A stretch of 33,205 nucleotides of DNA from a virus, in the IMG/VR virus record IMGVR_UViG_3300034522_000110, positions 1-33,205 of that record. One strand, given 5' to 3'. Positions 17,158-25,060 of the stretch are shown in pieces. Made by a program: the position numbers and the translations under genes. Under the pieces are notes generated by a model. That model did no database searches. It saw nothing but the letters and a program-made list of their open reading frames with translations, and was not told the DNA's origin. Within the stretch, counting starts at the first letter, position 1, and each line of letters opens with the position of its first letter.

Positions 17158-17175
17158 GGGGTTTATGGTGGGTTA
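17158..17175 (-). promoter_or_regulatory. Putative late promoter element, copy 2 (protease/capsid unit)
   Basis: Minus-strand TAACCCACCATAAACCCC is nearly identical to the elements at 25113 and 11879. It lies in the 193-base gap between gpG and the protease gene, at the position of the PI promoter in Mu. A 14-bp palindrome (CACTGGCGCCAGTG, 17123-17136) followed by T5 lies between it and the protease start. The rest of the gap contains no gene that I can see. Confidence 0.58.
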
Positions 17176-17293
17176 CTGCAACAGCAGGGGGTGCCGGTAC
17201 TGTTTAAGGGTGTTTAAACGCTCTTTTGCCATGCGAAGAGCGGACGGGCCATGCCACCGCCCTGGCCCTCCCCCCGCAATTGCACTCAGACGC

Positions 17294-17740
17294 TTAGGAC
17301 GCGTCCGCCGTCAGATAGCCTTCCAGCGTCTCCAGCACGCTCTGCTGGTCTGCTTCCGACAGCCCCAGATAGGGGCGCTCGGGCAGGTTGATCTCGGGAC
17401 GGCCGAACTGGTGAGCGGCGCCGTATTCGAGCGGGGTGCCGAAGTAGAGGGCCTGGGGATCGGCCTGATAGTTGAGGGTGTCGCGCAGATCGTCGTTGAG
17501 GCGCAGAACCTCGTCGGCATGGCGGGGCTTGCGGGCGCGGTACTTGTCCGAGAGGGGGGCCCAGGGCTCCCCTTCCGGGGTCTCCTGCGCATCCCAGCGA
17601 TCCCGGTGGGAGAGCGCCAGTCCTTCGCCGATATCCGCCAGGGGCTCGCTCAAGTCGCCGGTACGTTGATAGAGCCGGGCCAGCAGCTCATGGGCATCGG
17701 CCACCCCATGGTGGCTGATGGCGATAAAGCTGCCCGCCAT
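17294..17740 (-). CDS. G: Phage virion morphogenesis protein, Mu gpG-like
   Basis: A 148-residue protein whose start overlaps the upstream stop as TGATG. It has the features of the Mu gpG / tail-completion family: an N-terminal helix (DAHELLARLYQRTGDLSEPLADIG), the ALSHRDRWDAQETPEGEPW block, a basic stretch (KYRARKPRH), LRLNDDLRDTLNYQ, and a YGAAHQFGRPEINLPERPYLGLS motif close to the C-terminus. This last motif is highly characteristic. It is needed for late head or tail joining steps. It is the last gene of the unit that begins at the lysis region. Confidence 0.92.
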   Translation of the reverse strand: MAGSFIAISHHGVADAHELLARLYQRTGDLSEPLADIGEGLALSHRDRWDAQETPEGEPWAPLSDKYRARKPRHADEVLRLNDDLRDTLNYQADPQALYFGTPLEYGAAHQFGRPEINLPERPYLGLSEADQQSVLETLEGYLTADAS

Positions 17741-17940
17741 CAGATCTCATCCTCGAAAGTGGTCATAAAGTGCAGGGCCTCCTCATCGGCCGACAACATA
17801 GCGGCCTCCCAGAGATCCCCCAACATATCCGCCTCTTCGCCCCGGGCTTGCTCGCACAAGGCATCCAGCGCCTTGGCCTGTGCCAGGGTAAAGGGGCCAT
17901 CTTCTGCCAGCAGGGCGCTGGCTTGCTCCAACAGGGTCAT
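17740..17940 (-). CDS. Small acidic hypothetical protein between gp30 and gpG
   Basis: A 66-residue, strongly acidic, helical protein from ATG 17940 that overlaps the upstream gene as ATGA and the downstream gene as TGATG. It begins MTLLEQASALLAEDGPFTLA and has no membrane segment or known motif. Tight coupling on both sides and normal phage base composition support real translation. Mu itself has no gene at this place that I can name, so it is an accessory of this phage group with unknown function. Confidence 0.7.
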   Translation of the reverse strand: MTLLEQASALLAEDGPFTLAQAKALDALCEQARGEEADMLGDLWEAAMLSADEEALHFMTTFEDEI

Positions 17941-19412
17941 CCTTTCTCTCCTTTGCGGCTGGCGGTCGTGGCCTGGGCCAGCATGGCCTCCACCCGTTTG
18001 GCCAGTTCGGGGAAGTGCGCCACCATGGCATCCCTCGCCAAGATCCAGGCGGCAAACGCCTCGGCGGCGGCTTCCATCCTGGTCTTGCCGGCATACTCCG
18101 TCAGCAGCCCCACTCCCGTCAGGTCAGGCTCCCCGGCCCAGAAGTGAACCTGGTGACCGAGTTCGTGCAACCAGGTTGAGAGCCGCTGGGCTGATTCTCC
18201 CTGCTTGCCGCCGACGTTGGCGGAGATGCTCCAGTGACGGCGCAGGGTCTCGCCACTGGTACCCCTTGGCAGCCACTGACGGGGCCCGGTGTTGGCATGG
18301 GCATCGGTCACCACTTCGGCCGCCGCCGCTTGCACCGCCTGCATGTCCACTGCTTTGAGTGTATCACCCGCCTTGACCTTGATAACCAGATGGCCCCAGC
18401 TTTTGGCCGTAAAGCCGTTGGTCGCGCTGGCCCGGCGCGTGTGATAGAGGGACCGCACCTGGTAAGGGTCTGTGCCCAGGTACTCGGCAATGGCCGGCGC
18501 AACCTTGAGCCCTGCCGCCCCCTTGCCCATCTCGGTCTGCTTGATAAACAGGGTCTTGACCGGGTGCGCCTTGAGGAAGGCTGCCAAGGGCTCGCGCTGG
18601 GGTGCGGGTAGCTGGGCCAGCAGATCGCTGACTCCCTGCGCCGTTACCCCCTTGGCGGTCGAAAACGCGCTCTCCACCAACCGCTGCGGCAAGCGCTCGG
18701 CCAACGCGGGCTTGGCCGCCTCCCGCTTGGCCATCGCCTCGGTCAGGGCTGCCGGGGTTTTCGGCCGGTAATCAAAACCCGGATCGATGCCACGAGGGAT
18801 CCGGTGTATCTCCCCGGTCGCCTTGTCCACCCACTCATAATTGCCGTCATCCGGTGCCTGGCCCACCGTCAGCCCCCGCCGCTTGAGATCCGCCTCGGAG
18901 AGCAGGAACTTCTTGCACTTGCAGCCATAGCCGTTGCTGGGGCTGTGAATATCCCACCAGGGATGGTCCACCGGCAGCACCAGGTTGTTCCACTTGAGGT
19001 GCAGCTCCCTGGGGTGCTCGGAGTCGCCGTGACGATAGAGCGCATAGGGGCGCTTGTGCTTGATGCGCTCAATCTGGTCATCCCGCCCGGCGTTGTAGCT
19101 CTGGCGCAGGTTGGTCTCGAAGATGACGCGAGAGCGCCAGGACGCCGGGCCGGTGTGTTCCCAACCGTGGCGGGCCACGACTTCCTTGAACGCCTTCTGG
19201 AACGCACCGATGGATTGCCCTTCGCTTATCGCCTTGTCCACCGCCCCGCGCAGGTCCGCCAGCAAGTCCGTCTTGGTCGCCCCCGCCACCATAAAGGCGC
19301 GGTTATGGGCATCCCGCCACACATCGGCCCAACGCTCGCTCGGCATATTCAGCTTCTGGCGAAAGAAGGCGATCGCCTCCTCAAACGGCAGACTGCCGTA
19401 ACGAACGGGCAT
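17937..19412 (-). CDS. F: Minor head protein (Mu gp30/gpF-like) with C-terminal HELGH metallopeptidase-like domain
   Basis: A 491-residue protein from ATG 19412 (TGATG overlap with the portal gene). Residues of about 1-210 are the phage head morphogenesis (MuF/SPP1 gp7) domain: SRVIFETNLRQSYNAGRDDQI, then YALYRHGDSEHPRELHLKWN and the SPSNGYGCKCKKFLLSE cysteine block. Residues 211-300 are an Ala/Pro-rich linker. The C-terminal ~190 residues carry STWLHELGHQVHFWAG, a zinc-binding HExxH motif at residues 416-420, with candidate third ligands Glu447 or Glu451 in MEAAAEAFAAWIL. This suggests a metallopeptidase packaged in the virion. Phage MuF proteins with variable C-terminal effector domains are known. 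The activity is not proven here. Confidence 0.88.
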   Translation of the reverse strand: MPVRYGSLPFEEAIAFFRQKLNMPSERWADVWRDAHNRAFMVAGATKTDLLADLRGAVDKAISEGQSIGAFQKAFKEVVARHGWEHTGPASWRSRVIFETNLRQSYNAGRDDQIERIKHKRPYALYRHGDSEHPRELHLKWNNLVLPVDHPWWDIHSPSNGYGCKCKKFLLSEADLKRRGLTVGQAPDDGNYEWVDKATGEIHRIPRGIDPGFDYRPKTPAALTEAMAKREAAKPALAERLPQRLVESAFSTAKGVTAQGVSDLLAQLPAPQREPLAAFLKAHPVKTLFIKQTEMGKGAAGLKVAPAIAEYLGTDPYQVRSLYHTRRASATNGFTAKSWGHLVIKVKAGDTLKAVDMQAVQAAAAEVVTDAHANTGPRQWLPRGTSGETLRRHWSISANVGGKQGESAQRLSTWLHELGHQVHFWAGEPDLTGVGLLTEYAGKTRMEAAAEAFAAWILARDAMVAHFPELAKRVEAMLAQATTASRKGEKG

Positions 19413-20983
19413 CAGTTGCCTTCCTCCATCTCCAGCATGCCGAGCAGTTCGCTGGCGGCGATGGCCTGGGCCAGCAGGGTTCCCAGTTCGTCATGACTGA
19501 GGTTGGGCTCCAGCGCCAGCAAGCCATCCCGGATCTCCTCCAGGGTGGTGGCCTGCATCACCAGCGCCTGGACGGCATCGGTCATGCTGGCAAGCAAGGG
19601 GGCGACCTCGGCCTGCAGGCGGGCCAGCTGGGCGTCGTTGTTATCACCCTGAACAGGGTGTTTTGCCGCCAGCGCCGCCAACCCTTGCGCCCTGAGAGCC
19701 GCCTCCCCGGCCCCTGCCTGCTTGTCGACGATGACCAGCACCTCTTCCCCTTCCTTGGGGGTCGGGATCTGCAGCTTGTCCCGCACCCATTGCGCCGGGA
19801 TCTGCATCCCCATGCCCACCAGGGCCCGCAGCGGATAGGCCAGATCGCGCATGTCCTCGGGCTCGGTCACGTCAAACTCCAGGCGCGGGCAGCGGCGCGG
19901 CCCCTGGAAGCTCTTGCCGTTCAGGGCAAACAGCGGATAGACCAGATCCCGGGTCAGGGTCGCGGCGAGCTGGCGAAGGTCCGCATCCCGTACCTCCTGG
20001 CGCACCTCGTTGTGGACGTTGCCGAGCGCATGGGTGGAGCTCTTGCCATCGGCCTGGCTGGTCAAGGTGCCCCCCAGGATGGCCTTGCTCATGGAGCGCT
20101 CGCACCAGTCCATCATCACCACAAAGGGATCGGCTTGACCGTTGGCCGCATTCTGGAACTCGATCTCCATCCCCCGGGGGATGATGCCGCCCGCATTGTG
20201 GCCGATGGAGAGCACCGCCTGCAGCAGGGTCGCCTTCTCCTTCTCGGTGGCCCCTTCCGGGTATTTGCCCAAGCGCACCGGCAGGCCGTAGATCTCCAGA
20301 AACTCGGCGAGATCCCGCACGCTGTAGTTCTTGAACAGGAAGGGCCAGACCAGGGTGCGGATAAGGCCGGTGCGGGCGAGATACCCCGACTTCGACTTGG
20401 CCTTGTGCATGACCCAGCCGAACGGATTGAGGGCCGCCCCCTCCTTGCTGCCGTCCCGCAGTCGCAACTGGTTCCAGTCATCCGGGTGGGTCTGGAACCA
20501 GGCGGGATCGCGCCAGACGATGCCCTTGGGGAGCTGCAATCCCTCCACCATTTCCCAGCCACTGAACTCCTGGGCACTGAACCCCTTGAGCACCGCATCG
20601 GTGGCGTCAAAGATGGCGTCATCCAACCAGGTGAAGTCCTCCAAGAGTTCCCGGATCATCTCGCAGTCGCGCTGCTCGGCAGGGGTGGCGTTGCGTGGCG
20701 GCTCTATGGTCCAGCTCACCCCGAGCAGGGAGCGGCGCCGCTTGCCCAGCTCACTCTGCAGGTGGGCGTCCTTCTCCTCCATGTCTTCGGCCAGCTCGCA
20801 CTGGGCGATGAGGCTCCCCTCCTCCGCCTCTTTCAGCGCTGCCGCTGCCTTGCCCGGGGTGAGCCCCACCGTGGGATGCTCGCTGTAGTGACGGCGCAGC
20901 TGGGCCAACTTGGCGTCGTTTTCGGTCTGTGGCTCCTTCTGCAGGCGCAGCGAGTTGCCATGAATGTCGATGAGTCCGGTCAT
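19412..20983 (-). CDS. Portal protein, Mu gp29-like (DUF935)
   Basis: A 523-residue protein from ATG 20983 in a TAATG overlap with the terminase stop, with GAGAGGGGG upstream. Hallmarks of the DUF935 portal family are LTPGKAAAALKEAEEGSL, then CELAEDMEEKDAHLQSELGKRR, the KGFSAQEFSGWEMVEGLQLPKG core, RYPEG-like KYPEGATEKEKATLL, and WCERSMSKAILGGTLTSQADG. It forms the dodecameric DNA entry ring of the capsid and docks terminase. The length is typical of the family. It lies between terminase and gp30, as in Mu. Confidence 0.93.
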   Translation of the reverse strand: MTGLIDIHGNSLRLQKEPQTENDAKLAQLRRHYSEHPTVGLTPGKAAAALKEAEEGSLIAQCELAEDMEEKDAHLQSELGKRRRSLLGVSWTIEPPRNATPAEQRDCEMIRELLEDFTWLDDAIFDATDAVLKGFSAQEFSGWEMVEGLQLPKGIVWRDPAWFQTHPDDWNQLRLRDGSKEGAALNPFGWVMHKAKSKSGYLARTGLIRTLVWPFLFKNYSVRDLAEFLEIYGLPVRLGKYPEGATEKEKATLLQAVLSIGHNAGGIIPRGMEIEFQNAANGQADPFVVMMDWCERSMSKAILGGTLTSQADGKSSTHALGNVHNEVRQEVRDADLRQLAATLTRDLVYPLFALNGKSFQGPRRCPRLEFDVTEPEDMRDLAYPLRALVGMGMQIPAQWVRDKLQIPTPKEGEEVLVIVDKQAGAGEAALRAQGLAALAAKHPVQGDNNDAQLARLQAEVAPLLASMTDAVQALVMQATTLEEIRDGLLALEPNLSHDELGTLLAQAIAASELLGMLEMEEGN

Positions 20984-22542
20984 TACCAACCCCCTCTCTC
21001 ATATCGGTGATAATCGTCGTTGCGCTCTGAATCGTGTTTACCAGGTAAGGGGGTGAACTCGATGGCGCCCCCCTCCATCCAACTGGCTCGCACCGCCATG
21101 GCCAGGGCCACCGCAAAGTCGCCGTGGCGCTGCTGGCCGCCCTGGCCGGTGTTCTTGCCCTTGTCGATCTTGGGGATGCCGTTGATGACCTGGATCTTGC
21201 CCAGATCGTCCTGCACGTCCGCATGGCGCGGGATGATGAGGTTGCCATCCTCAAACTCGGCCTTGAGCTTGGGCATCCACTCCCGGTACCAGGGGTCATT
21301 GAGCATCACGCACTCGATCATCCCGGCGCCCCAGCGCAGTCTGGCAGCCTCTGCCAGATAGCCGCCGTTACCGGTGGCATCGAAGGCCGCCGCCGTGAAG
21401 CGGTGTAGCCCCTGCAGCAGGTAGAACAGGATCTGGCGCTGGGTCTCATAGGGGGCGTTGACCAGCTCCACCACGAAGGGCACGGTTTTGCGCAGGCTGG
21501 TCGCGATGGAGAGCGGGACGAACACCGAGAGATCCCCCTTGCGGGCGAAGTCCTCCCCCAGTACATGGCGGCAATTGCGATCGAGCGCTTCCAGGCAGGG
21601 CTTGAGGTTCTCCTCACACCAGATCTCCGCCACCGCCTTGCGGGTCTCCTCGCTCTGCAGCTCGAAGTCCGCAGGGGAAGTGAAGCGCAGGATGGGGATA
21701 TCCGGCTGCATGGCCCGCTCGATCAGGGTGCGCTTGATATAGACGCCGCTGCTCTGTTTGGGCACGCAGAAATACTCCTCAAGGGCATCCTCTTCGGTGG
21801 CGGTAGCCTTGAGCAGCCCTGCCTTCCAGCTCTCCTCGGCCTCCGGTGTCCAAGGCGTGCCCTTGACCTGGCAGATGCGACGATAGAGCCCCTGACGGCA
21901 GGCGTCGTCCAGGCTGATGGTGTGAATGGAATAGTCTTTACGACCCGCCCGGCTGTCGTTTATCAGCTGGTTGAACAGGTTATCGACGCCGTTGTGGGTG
22001 CTGATCAGCCGCACCTTGGCGCCCCACATGGTCAGCGCCATGGCAGCCTTGAGCACCTCGGCCAACCGGTCGTGGAAAGCGGCCTCGTCGATCGTCACAT
22101 TGCCCTGCATCCCCCGCAGGTTGGAGGGGTTGCTGGAGAGCGCCTGCACCTTGAAGCCAGAGGCGAAATAGACCACGAAGGTGAGGATCGCTTTGTCCTC
22201 GTCGTCGGTGAACACCTCCTCCTGGATCTCACCGGCCGCCTTGTTGTAAGCCTTGGCCCACATGGCCACGGCGTCGATAAACTCGCGGGCCATCTCCTTG
22301 TTGCTGCCCACATAGAAGTGATGGCAGCCGCCGGCCACCTTGGCTTTGGAAGCCGTCAGGGCCGCGTCGGCCGCCTCTGCCCAAGTGATACCGGTGCGGC
22401 GGCTCTTCTCGGCGATCTTGAGCGGGCTCTCGTCGGCAATCCAGATGCGCTGGTAGGGCAGCAGCACCTCATCGGGGTTGTATTCGGTACCGAGGATCAG
22501 GGCCAACTGTTGGGCGATAGGGGTCTGAGCAATGGTGGTCAT
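20983..22542 (-). CDS. Terminase large subunit, Mu gp28-like
   Basis: A 519-residue packaging motor from ATG 22542, overlapping the upstream gene as ATGA. An atypical Walker A (SRRTGITW, residues 47-54) and Walker B (VTIDEAAF, 149-156) mark the ATPase. The RNase H-like nuclease half has candidate metal-binding aspartates at D331 (GEDFARKGD), D388 (FDATGNGG) and D475 (HGDFAVAL). It cuts prophage concatemer-like host DNA and pumps headful lengths into proheads. The gene order gp27, gp28, gp29, gp30 is exactly that of Mu. Confidence 0.95.
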   Translation of the reverse strand: MTTIAQTPIAQQLALILGTEYNPDEVLLPYQRIWIADESPLKIAEKSRRTGITWAEAADAALTASKAKVAGGCHHFYVGSNKEMAREFIDAVAMWAKAYNKAAGEIQEEVFTDDEDKAILTFVVYFASGFKVQALSSNPSNLRGMQGNVTIDEAAFHDRLAEVLKAAMALTMWGAKVRLISTHNGVDNLFNQLINDSRAGRKDYSIHTISLDDACRQGLYRRICQVKGTPWTPEAEESWKAGLLKATATEEDALEEYFCVPKQSSGVYIKRTLIERAMQPDIPILRFTSPADFELQSEETRKAVAEIWCEENLKPCLEALDRNCRHVLGEDFARKGDLSVFVPLSIATSLRKTVPFVVELVNAPYETQRQILFYLLQGLHRFTAAAFDATGNGGYLAEAARLRWGAGMIECVMLNDPWYREWMPKLKAEFEDGNLIIPRHADVQDDLGKIQVINGIPKIDKGKNTGQGGQQRHGDFAVALAMAVRASWMEGGAIEFTPLPGKHDSERNDDYHRYERGGW

Positions 22543-23117
22543 CAGGCAATCCCCAGGATTTCGCGACGAATGGCGGCGGCGGCTTCACCGCTCAGACCCG
22601 CCTGGGTGACGATGGCCTCGGTCTTGGCTGCCACCTCCTCGGCAAAGGCCTGGCGGATCTCCTTCTCCCGCTTGTGGCTGTGCATGGCGGTGGATTCGAG
22701 GCGCTGGGCCGCCAGCATGGCGTTTTTCAGCATGTCGATATCCACCGCCTCCTCCGGGTTCTGCACCTGGGCCAGCATCGCCTTGAACAACTGGGAACGG
22801 CCGAGCTCCAGGATGAGCTTGGTGGTCTCCCCCATCGGCTTGTCACCGAGCTGAGAGGTGAGCGCCGCTGTGGTCTCCCGCAAATCCCGCAGGTGCTGGC
22901 CCACCTGCTCCACCTGGCTGGCGTGGCGGCTGAGCCCTGAGCGGGAGAGCTTGAGATCATCGGGCAGCCCAGCATCCTCGATAAGGCCATTGATCTCGTC
23001 CAGGATGGCGGCCTGGCTGTTGGCCTTGTCGCGCAACATCTCGTTGAGGGCGTTGCGGATAGCTTCGGGCAGCAGCCACACCTTGCTGGCCCTGCCCCGG
23101 GTCGGTTTCTCGGCCAT
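22542..23117 (-). CDS. Mu gp27-like protein (DUF3486), probable small terminase partner
   Basis: A 191-residue protein. ATG 23117 is preferred over an in-frame ATG at 23123, because GAGGGAGG lies six bases before it and touches the earlier one. The N-terminus (KPTRGRASKVWLLPEAIRNALNEML) and the middle (LKLSRSGLSRHASQVEQ) are characteristic of DUF3486. The long helical remainder includes QLFKAMLAQVQNPEEAVDID. In Mu-like phages it precedes the large terminase and is thought to act as the DNA-recognition subunit. The HTH-like N-terminus agrees with that. Confidence 0.9.
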   Translation of the reverse strand: MAEKPTRGRASKVWLLPEAIRNALNEMLRDKANSQAAILDEINGLIEDAGLPDDLKLSRSGLSRHASQVEQVGQHLRDLRETTAALTSQLGDKPMGETTKLILELGRSQLFKAMLAQVQNPEEAVDIDMLKNAMLAAQRLESTAMHSHKREKEIRQAFAEEVAAKTEAIVTQAGLSGEAAAAIRREILGIA

Positions 23118-23129
23118 GGTCATCCTCCC

Positions 23130-23426
23130 TCAATCTTCGGCACGGGGCTTCTTGACGCCAGGCACGCTGGATCGCCCTTCGGCCACGTCCTGGCCCCGGC
23201 CGGTCAGGTGGGCCACCTGCACCTGGGCCAATTTCTCGATGCGCACCAGCCCCTGCTCATCCAGCCAGGCCAGCAGGGTCTTGACCCGATCCCGGGACAC
23301 CCGGCCGGTACCCAGCTGGTCGAGGCAGTCATTGAGGATCGACTCGTTGGCCGCCCCGCCGATATCGAGCAAGGATCGCAAGATCACCAGGCGTTGCTGG
23401 GCGTCCAATATTCCTTGAATGCTCAT
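23130..23426 (-). CDS. VpaChn25_0724-type phage protein, winged-helix-like
   Basis: A 98-residue protein from ATG 23426 with AAGGAG upstream and an ATGA overlap with the preceding gene. It starts with a helix (LDAQQRLVILRSLLDI) and continues with ANESILNDCLDQLG, then RVSRDRVKTLLAWLDEQGLV, a winged-helix arrangement. Proteins of this family sit just before gp27 in many gammaproteobacterial Mu-like phages. The role is not established; a DNA-binding regulator or packaging accessory is plausible. Confidence 0.84.
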   Translation of the reverse strand: MSIQGILDAQQRLVILRSLLDIGGAANESILNDCLDQLGTGRVSRDRVKTLLAWLDEQGLVRIEKLAQVQVAHLTGRGQDVAEGRSSVPGVKKPRAED

Positions 23427-23725
23427 GGTCTCTCCTTGAGTTCATTTTCCAGCAGCAGGTCGGCCAGGCGGCGAGCCTGGCGCAGCTCCGGCGCCAGTGC
23501 CCGCAGCTCGCCACGCAATTCGCTTATCTCCAGTTGCAGGGTGTGCAACTCCTTCTCGGTCGGCAGATCCGAGAGTTGCTGCTCGACCCTGGCCACTCTG
23601 GCGGCCAGGCCGGTGACATCCTCTCGCTTGGCGTAGGTCTTGGAGAGCAGGATGATGACGATCAACCCCACCAGACTGGCCAGGGCGTACAGGGGCCCCC
23701 AGTTCTTAACGATGAAATCCCACAC
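23423..23725 (-). CDS. DUF2730-like membrane-anchored coiled-coil protein
   Basis: A 100-residue protein using GTG 23725, chosen because AAGGAGG is placed six bases before it and the product then begins at a typical DUF2730 N-terminus (VWDFIVKNWGPLYALAS). An N-terminal membrane segment (about 10-28) is followed by a basic residue cluster and a long coiled coil (about 40-95). It overlaps the zinc-finger gene by 20 bases. Such proteins lie in the lysis/packaging border of Mu-like phages. Spanin-like or Rz-like action has been suggested by analogy, but it is unproven. Confidence 0.82.
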   Translation of the reverse strand: MWDFIVKNWGPLYALASLVGLIVIILLSKTYAKREDVTGLAARVARVEQQLSDLPTEKELHTLQLEISELRGELRALAPELRQARRLADLLLENELKERP

Positions 23726-23933
23726 GGATTGCCTCCTTGCGCTCGAATAGGGTCTGGCACTCGATGCAGCGCGGCGCATCGGGTTCGGCATGCAGCCGCG
23801 CAATTGGGATGGGCTCATCACAATCGCAACAGATGCCATCGCCACGGGGTTTGGGCCTTGCCCGGTGGGCGTCAATAAGTCGCCCGGTTCGCTCGGCGTC
23901 GAGCTGCTGGGCGCGGTCTATGGGGTCGCTCAA
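23706..23933 (-). CDS. TraR/DksA-type C4 zinc finger protein
   Basis: A 75-residue protein with TTG start 23933, supported by AGGAG six or seven bases upstream and by the family-typical beginning SDPIDRAQQLDAERTG. A C4 zinc finger is formed by Cys35/Cys38 and Cys56/Cys59 (ICCDCDEPIPIARL, then RCIECQ). Phage TraR-like proteins bind the secondary channel of RNA polymerase and can mimic DksA with ppGpp. Here it could adjust host transcription late in infection. An upstream ATG at 23996 would overlap the holin-like gene and has no good ribosome binding site. Confidence 0.88.
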   Translation of the reverse strand: MSDPIDRAQQLDAERTGRLIDAHRARPKPRGDGICCDCDEPIPIARLHAEPDAPRCIECQTLFERKEAIRVGFHR

Positions 23934-23959
23934 GGGTGTCTCCTGCCCTGCTTGATGGC

Positions 23960-24181
23960 TTATTTGATGACGTGGGTCGCCTTGAGGCGCCCCCAAATGG
24001 CCAGCAGGCCGCCGATGGCACTGGCCAGATCCACGGCGGTGGAGACCAGGCTGGCTTGGGTACCGGCATCGACCGGTACGCCGAACAGGCCGGCGATACC
24101 GGCCCCCACGGCAATCACACCGCCGATCACGGTGCGGCTTTTGAGCGCAGGCTTTGCTTGGGGTAACAGGGAATCAGGCAT
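23960..24181 (-). CDS. Small hydrophobic protein, putative holin
   Basis: A 73-residue protein from ATG 24181, overlapping the previous stop by eight bases. After a basic N-terminus (KPALKSR) come two hydrophobic segments, of about residues 17-35 (TVIGGVIAVGAGIAGLFG) and 44-64 (LVSTAVDLASAIGGLLAIWG), and a short basic tail. Size, two transmembrane helices and position two genes after the endolysin fit a class II holin. No sequence-specific family could be recognised, so it is a topology-based call. Confidence 0.68.
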   Translation of the reverse strand: MPDSLLPQAKPALKSRTVIGGVIAVGAGIAGLFGVPVDAGTQASLVSTAVDLASAIGGLLAIWGRLKATHVIK

Positions 24182-24476
24182 GACAGGCTTCCTTCTGTAG
24201 AGGTGGGGTAAGACGGGCACGGGCCCGCAGGCGATCCAGCTCGCCCACCGACCGCCAGCCCTGGGCAAACAGGGATTGGCGAGTGGCGTGATGGCTGTAG
24301 AGCGGGATGGCCTCCAGATCCGCACCGGCCAGGGCGGCCTTGAGATGGGCGCGGCGCCCATCCTTAAAGCAGGCGAGGTAACGGGGGTTCTTGAGTTCGG
24401 GGATGCCGAAATAGCCAGCGGCCTGGATCCCCTGCAACGCCTTGCGGCGCTTGTTGATGAGGCTGGGTTTGCTCAT
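24174..24476 (-). CDS. Hypothetical lysis-region protein
   Basis: A 100-residue basic protein from ATG 24476, overlapping the endolysin stop as ATGA. It begins MSKPSLINKRRKALQGIQAA and contains AGYFGIPELKNPRYLACFKDG and a helical end with SVGELDRLRARARL. No membrane segment or signal is visible, so it is not a spanin or holin. The function is unknown. Coupling on both sides places it inside the lysis cluster. Confidence 0.72.
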   Translation of the reverse strand: MSKPSLINKRRKALQGIQAAGYFGIPELKNPRYLACFKDGRRAHLKAALAGADLEAIPLYSHHATRQSLFAQGWRSVGELDRLRARARLTPPLQKEACHA

Positions 24477-25057
24477 GCCCCCTCCCCGAACCGGGTAGAA
24501 AGCAGGTAGCTCTGCAGGCGCAGCAGGCGGTTGATCCAGCCATGGGCATTGGCCCACTGGCTCGGGTCTTTGCGCACGATGTTCAGCATGAAGCCGGCGC
24601 GGATCTCAAGCAGCGCGAGCAGCAGGGCCCGACCACCGTCCCGCCCCGTCTTGGCGGCCAGCACCCGCAAGGTTTGCGAGCCCAGCACCCCATCGACCAT
24701 GACACCGAGCGCCTGCTGCAACTGGCGCACCGAGCGACCAGGGCCGTGATGCACGGCCCCATCGAACAGGGCGATGGCAATCAGCGGGCAGACGCTATCA
24801 ACCCGATCGCAACGGGCGGGCAGCCAGTAGTTCGCTCGGTAAAACAACTCTGCATGGGCAGGGGTTGCATCCCCGACGGCAATATCCGGCCGGCCATCGC
24901 GATCGAGATCGATCATGCCGTCTTTCTTGCCGTCGGCGGCATCGGCCATGCCGAACTTGGTGTGGCCGCCACGGTCGGCCGGGTGGTTGACCTCGCCCCC
25001 TTCCACATCGGGACGGAGCAACCAGGCAAGCGCTATGGGATAGGTATCAGGCAACAT
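24473..25057 (-). CDS. Endolysin, GH108-type muramidase
   Basis: A 194-residue protein from ATG 25057. Residues 17-37 contain DVEGGEVNHPADRGGHTKFG, the catalytic Glu-Gly-Gly motif and downstream block of glycoside hydrolase family 108, with Glu19 as the probable catalytic acid. A calcium-loop-like DLDRDGRPD insert follows at 50-58. Residues of about 80-175 match the family's C-terminal peptidoglycan-binding part (FDGAVHHGPGRSVRQLQQALG, VDGVLGSQTL). There is no signal peptide, so release depends on a holin. The ribosome binding site GAGGGG lies in one arm of a strong hairpin, suggesting controlled translation. Confidence 0.93.
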   Translation of the reverse strand: MLPDTYPIALAWLLRPDVEGGEVNHPADRGGHTKFGMADAADGKKDGMIDLDRDGRPDIAVGDATPAHAELFYRANYWLPARCDRVDSVCPLIAIALFDGAVHHGPGRSVRQLQQALGVMVDGVLGSQTLRVLAAKTGRDGGRALLLALLEIRAGFMLNIVRKDPSQWANAHGWINRLLRLQSYLLSTRFGEGA

Positions 25058-25060
25058 AAA

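Noticed and set aside
15988-17217. 409-codon plus-strand frame
   Set aside because: It is antisense to the protease/scaffold gene; the composition is that of a shadow frame.
19493-21010. 505-codon plus-strand frame
   Set aside because: It is antisense to the portal gene, which is a clear family member.
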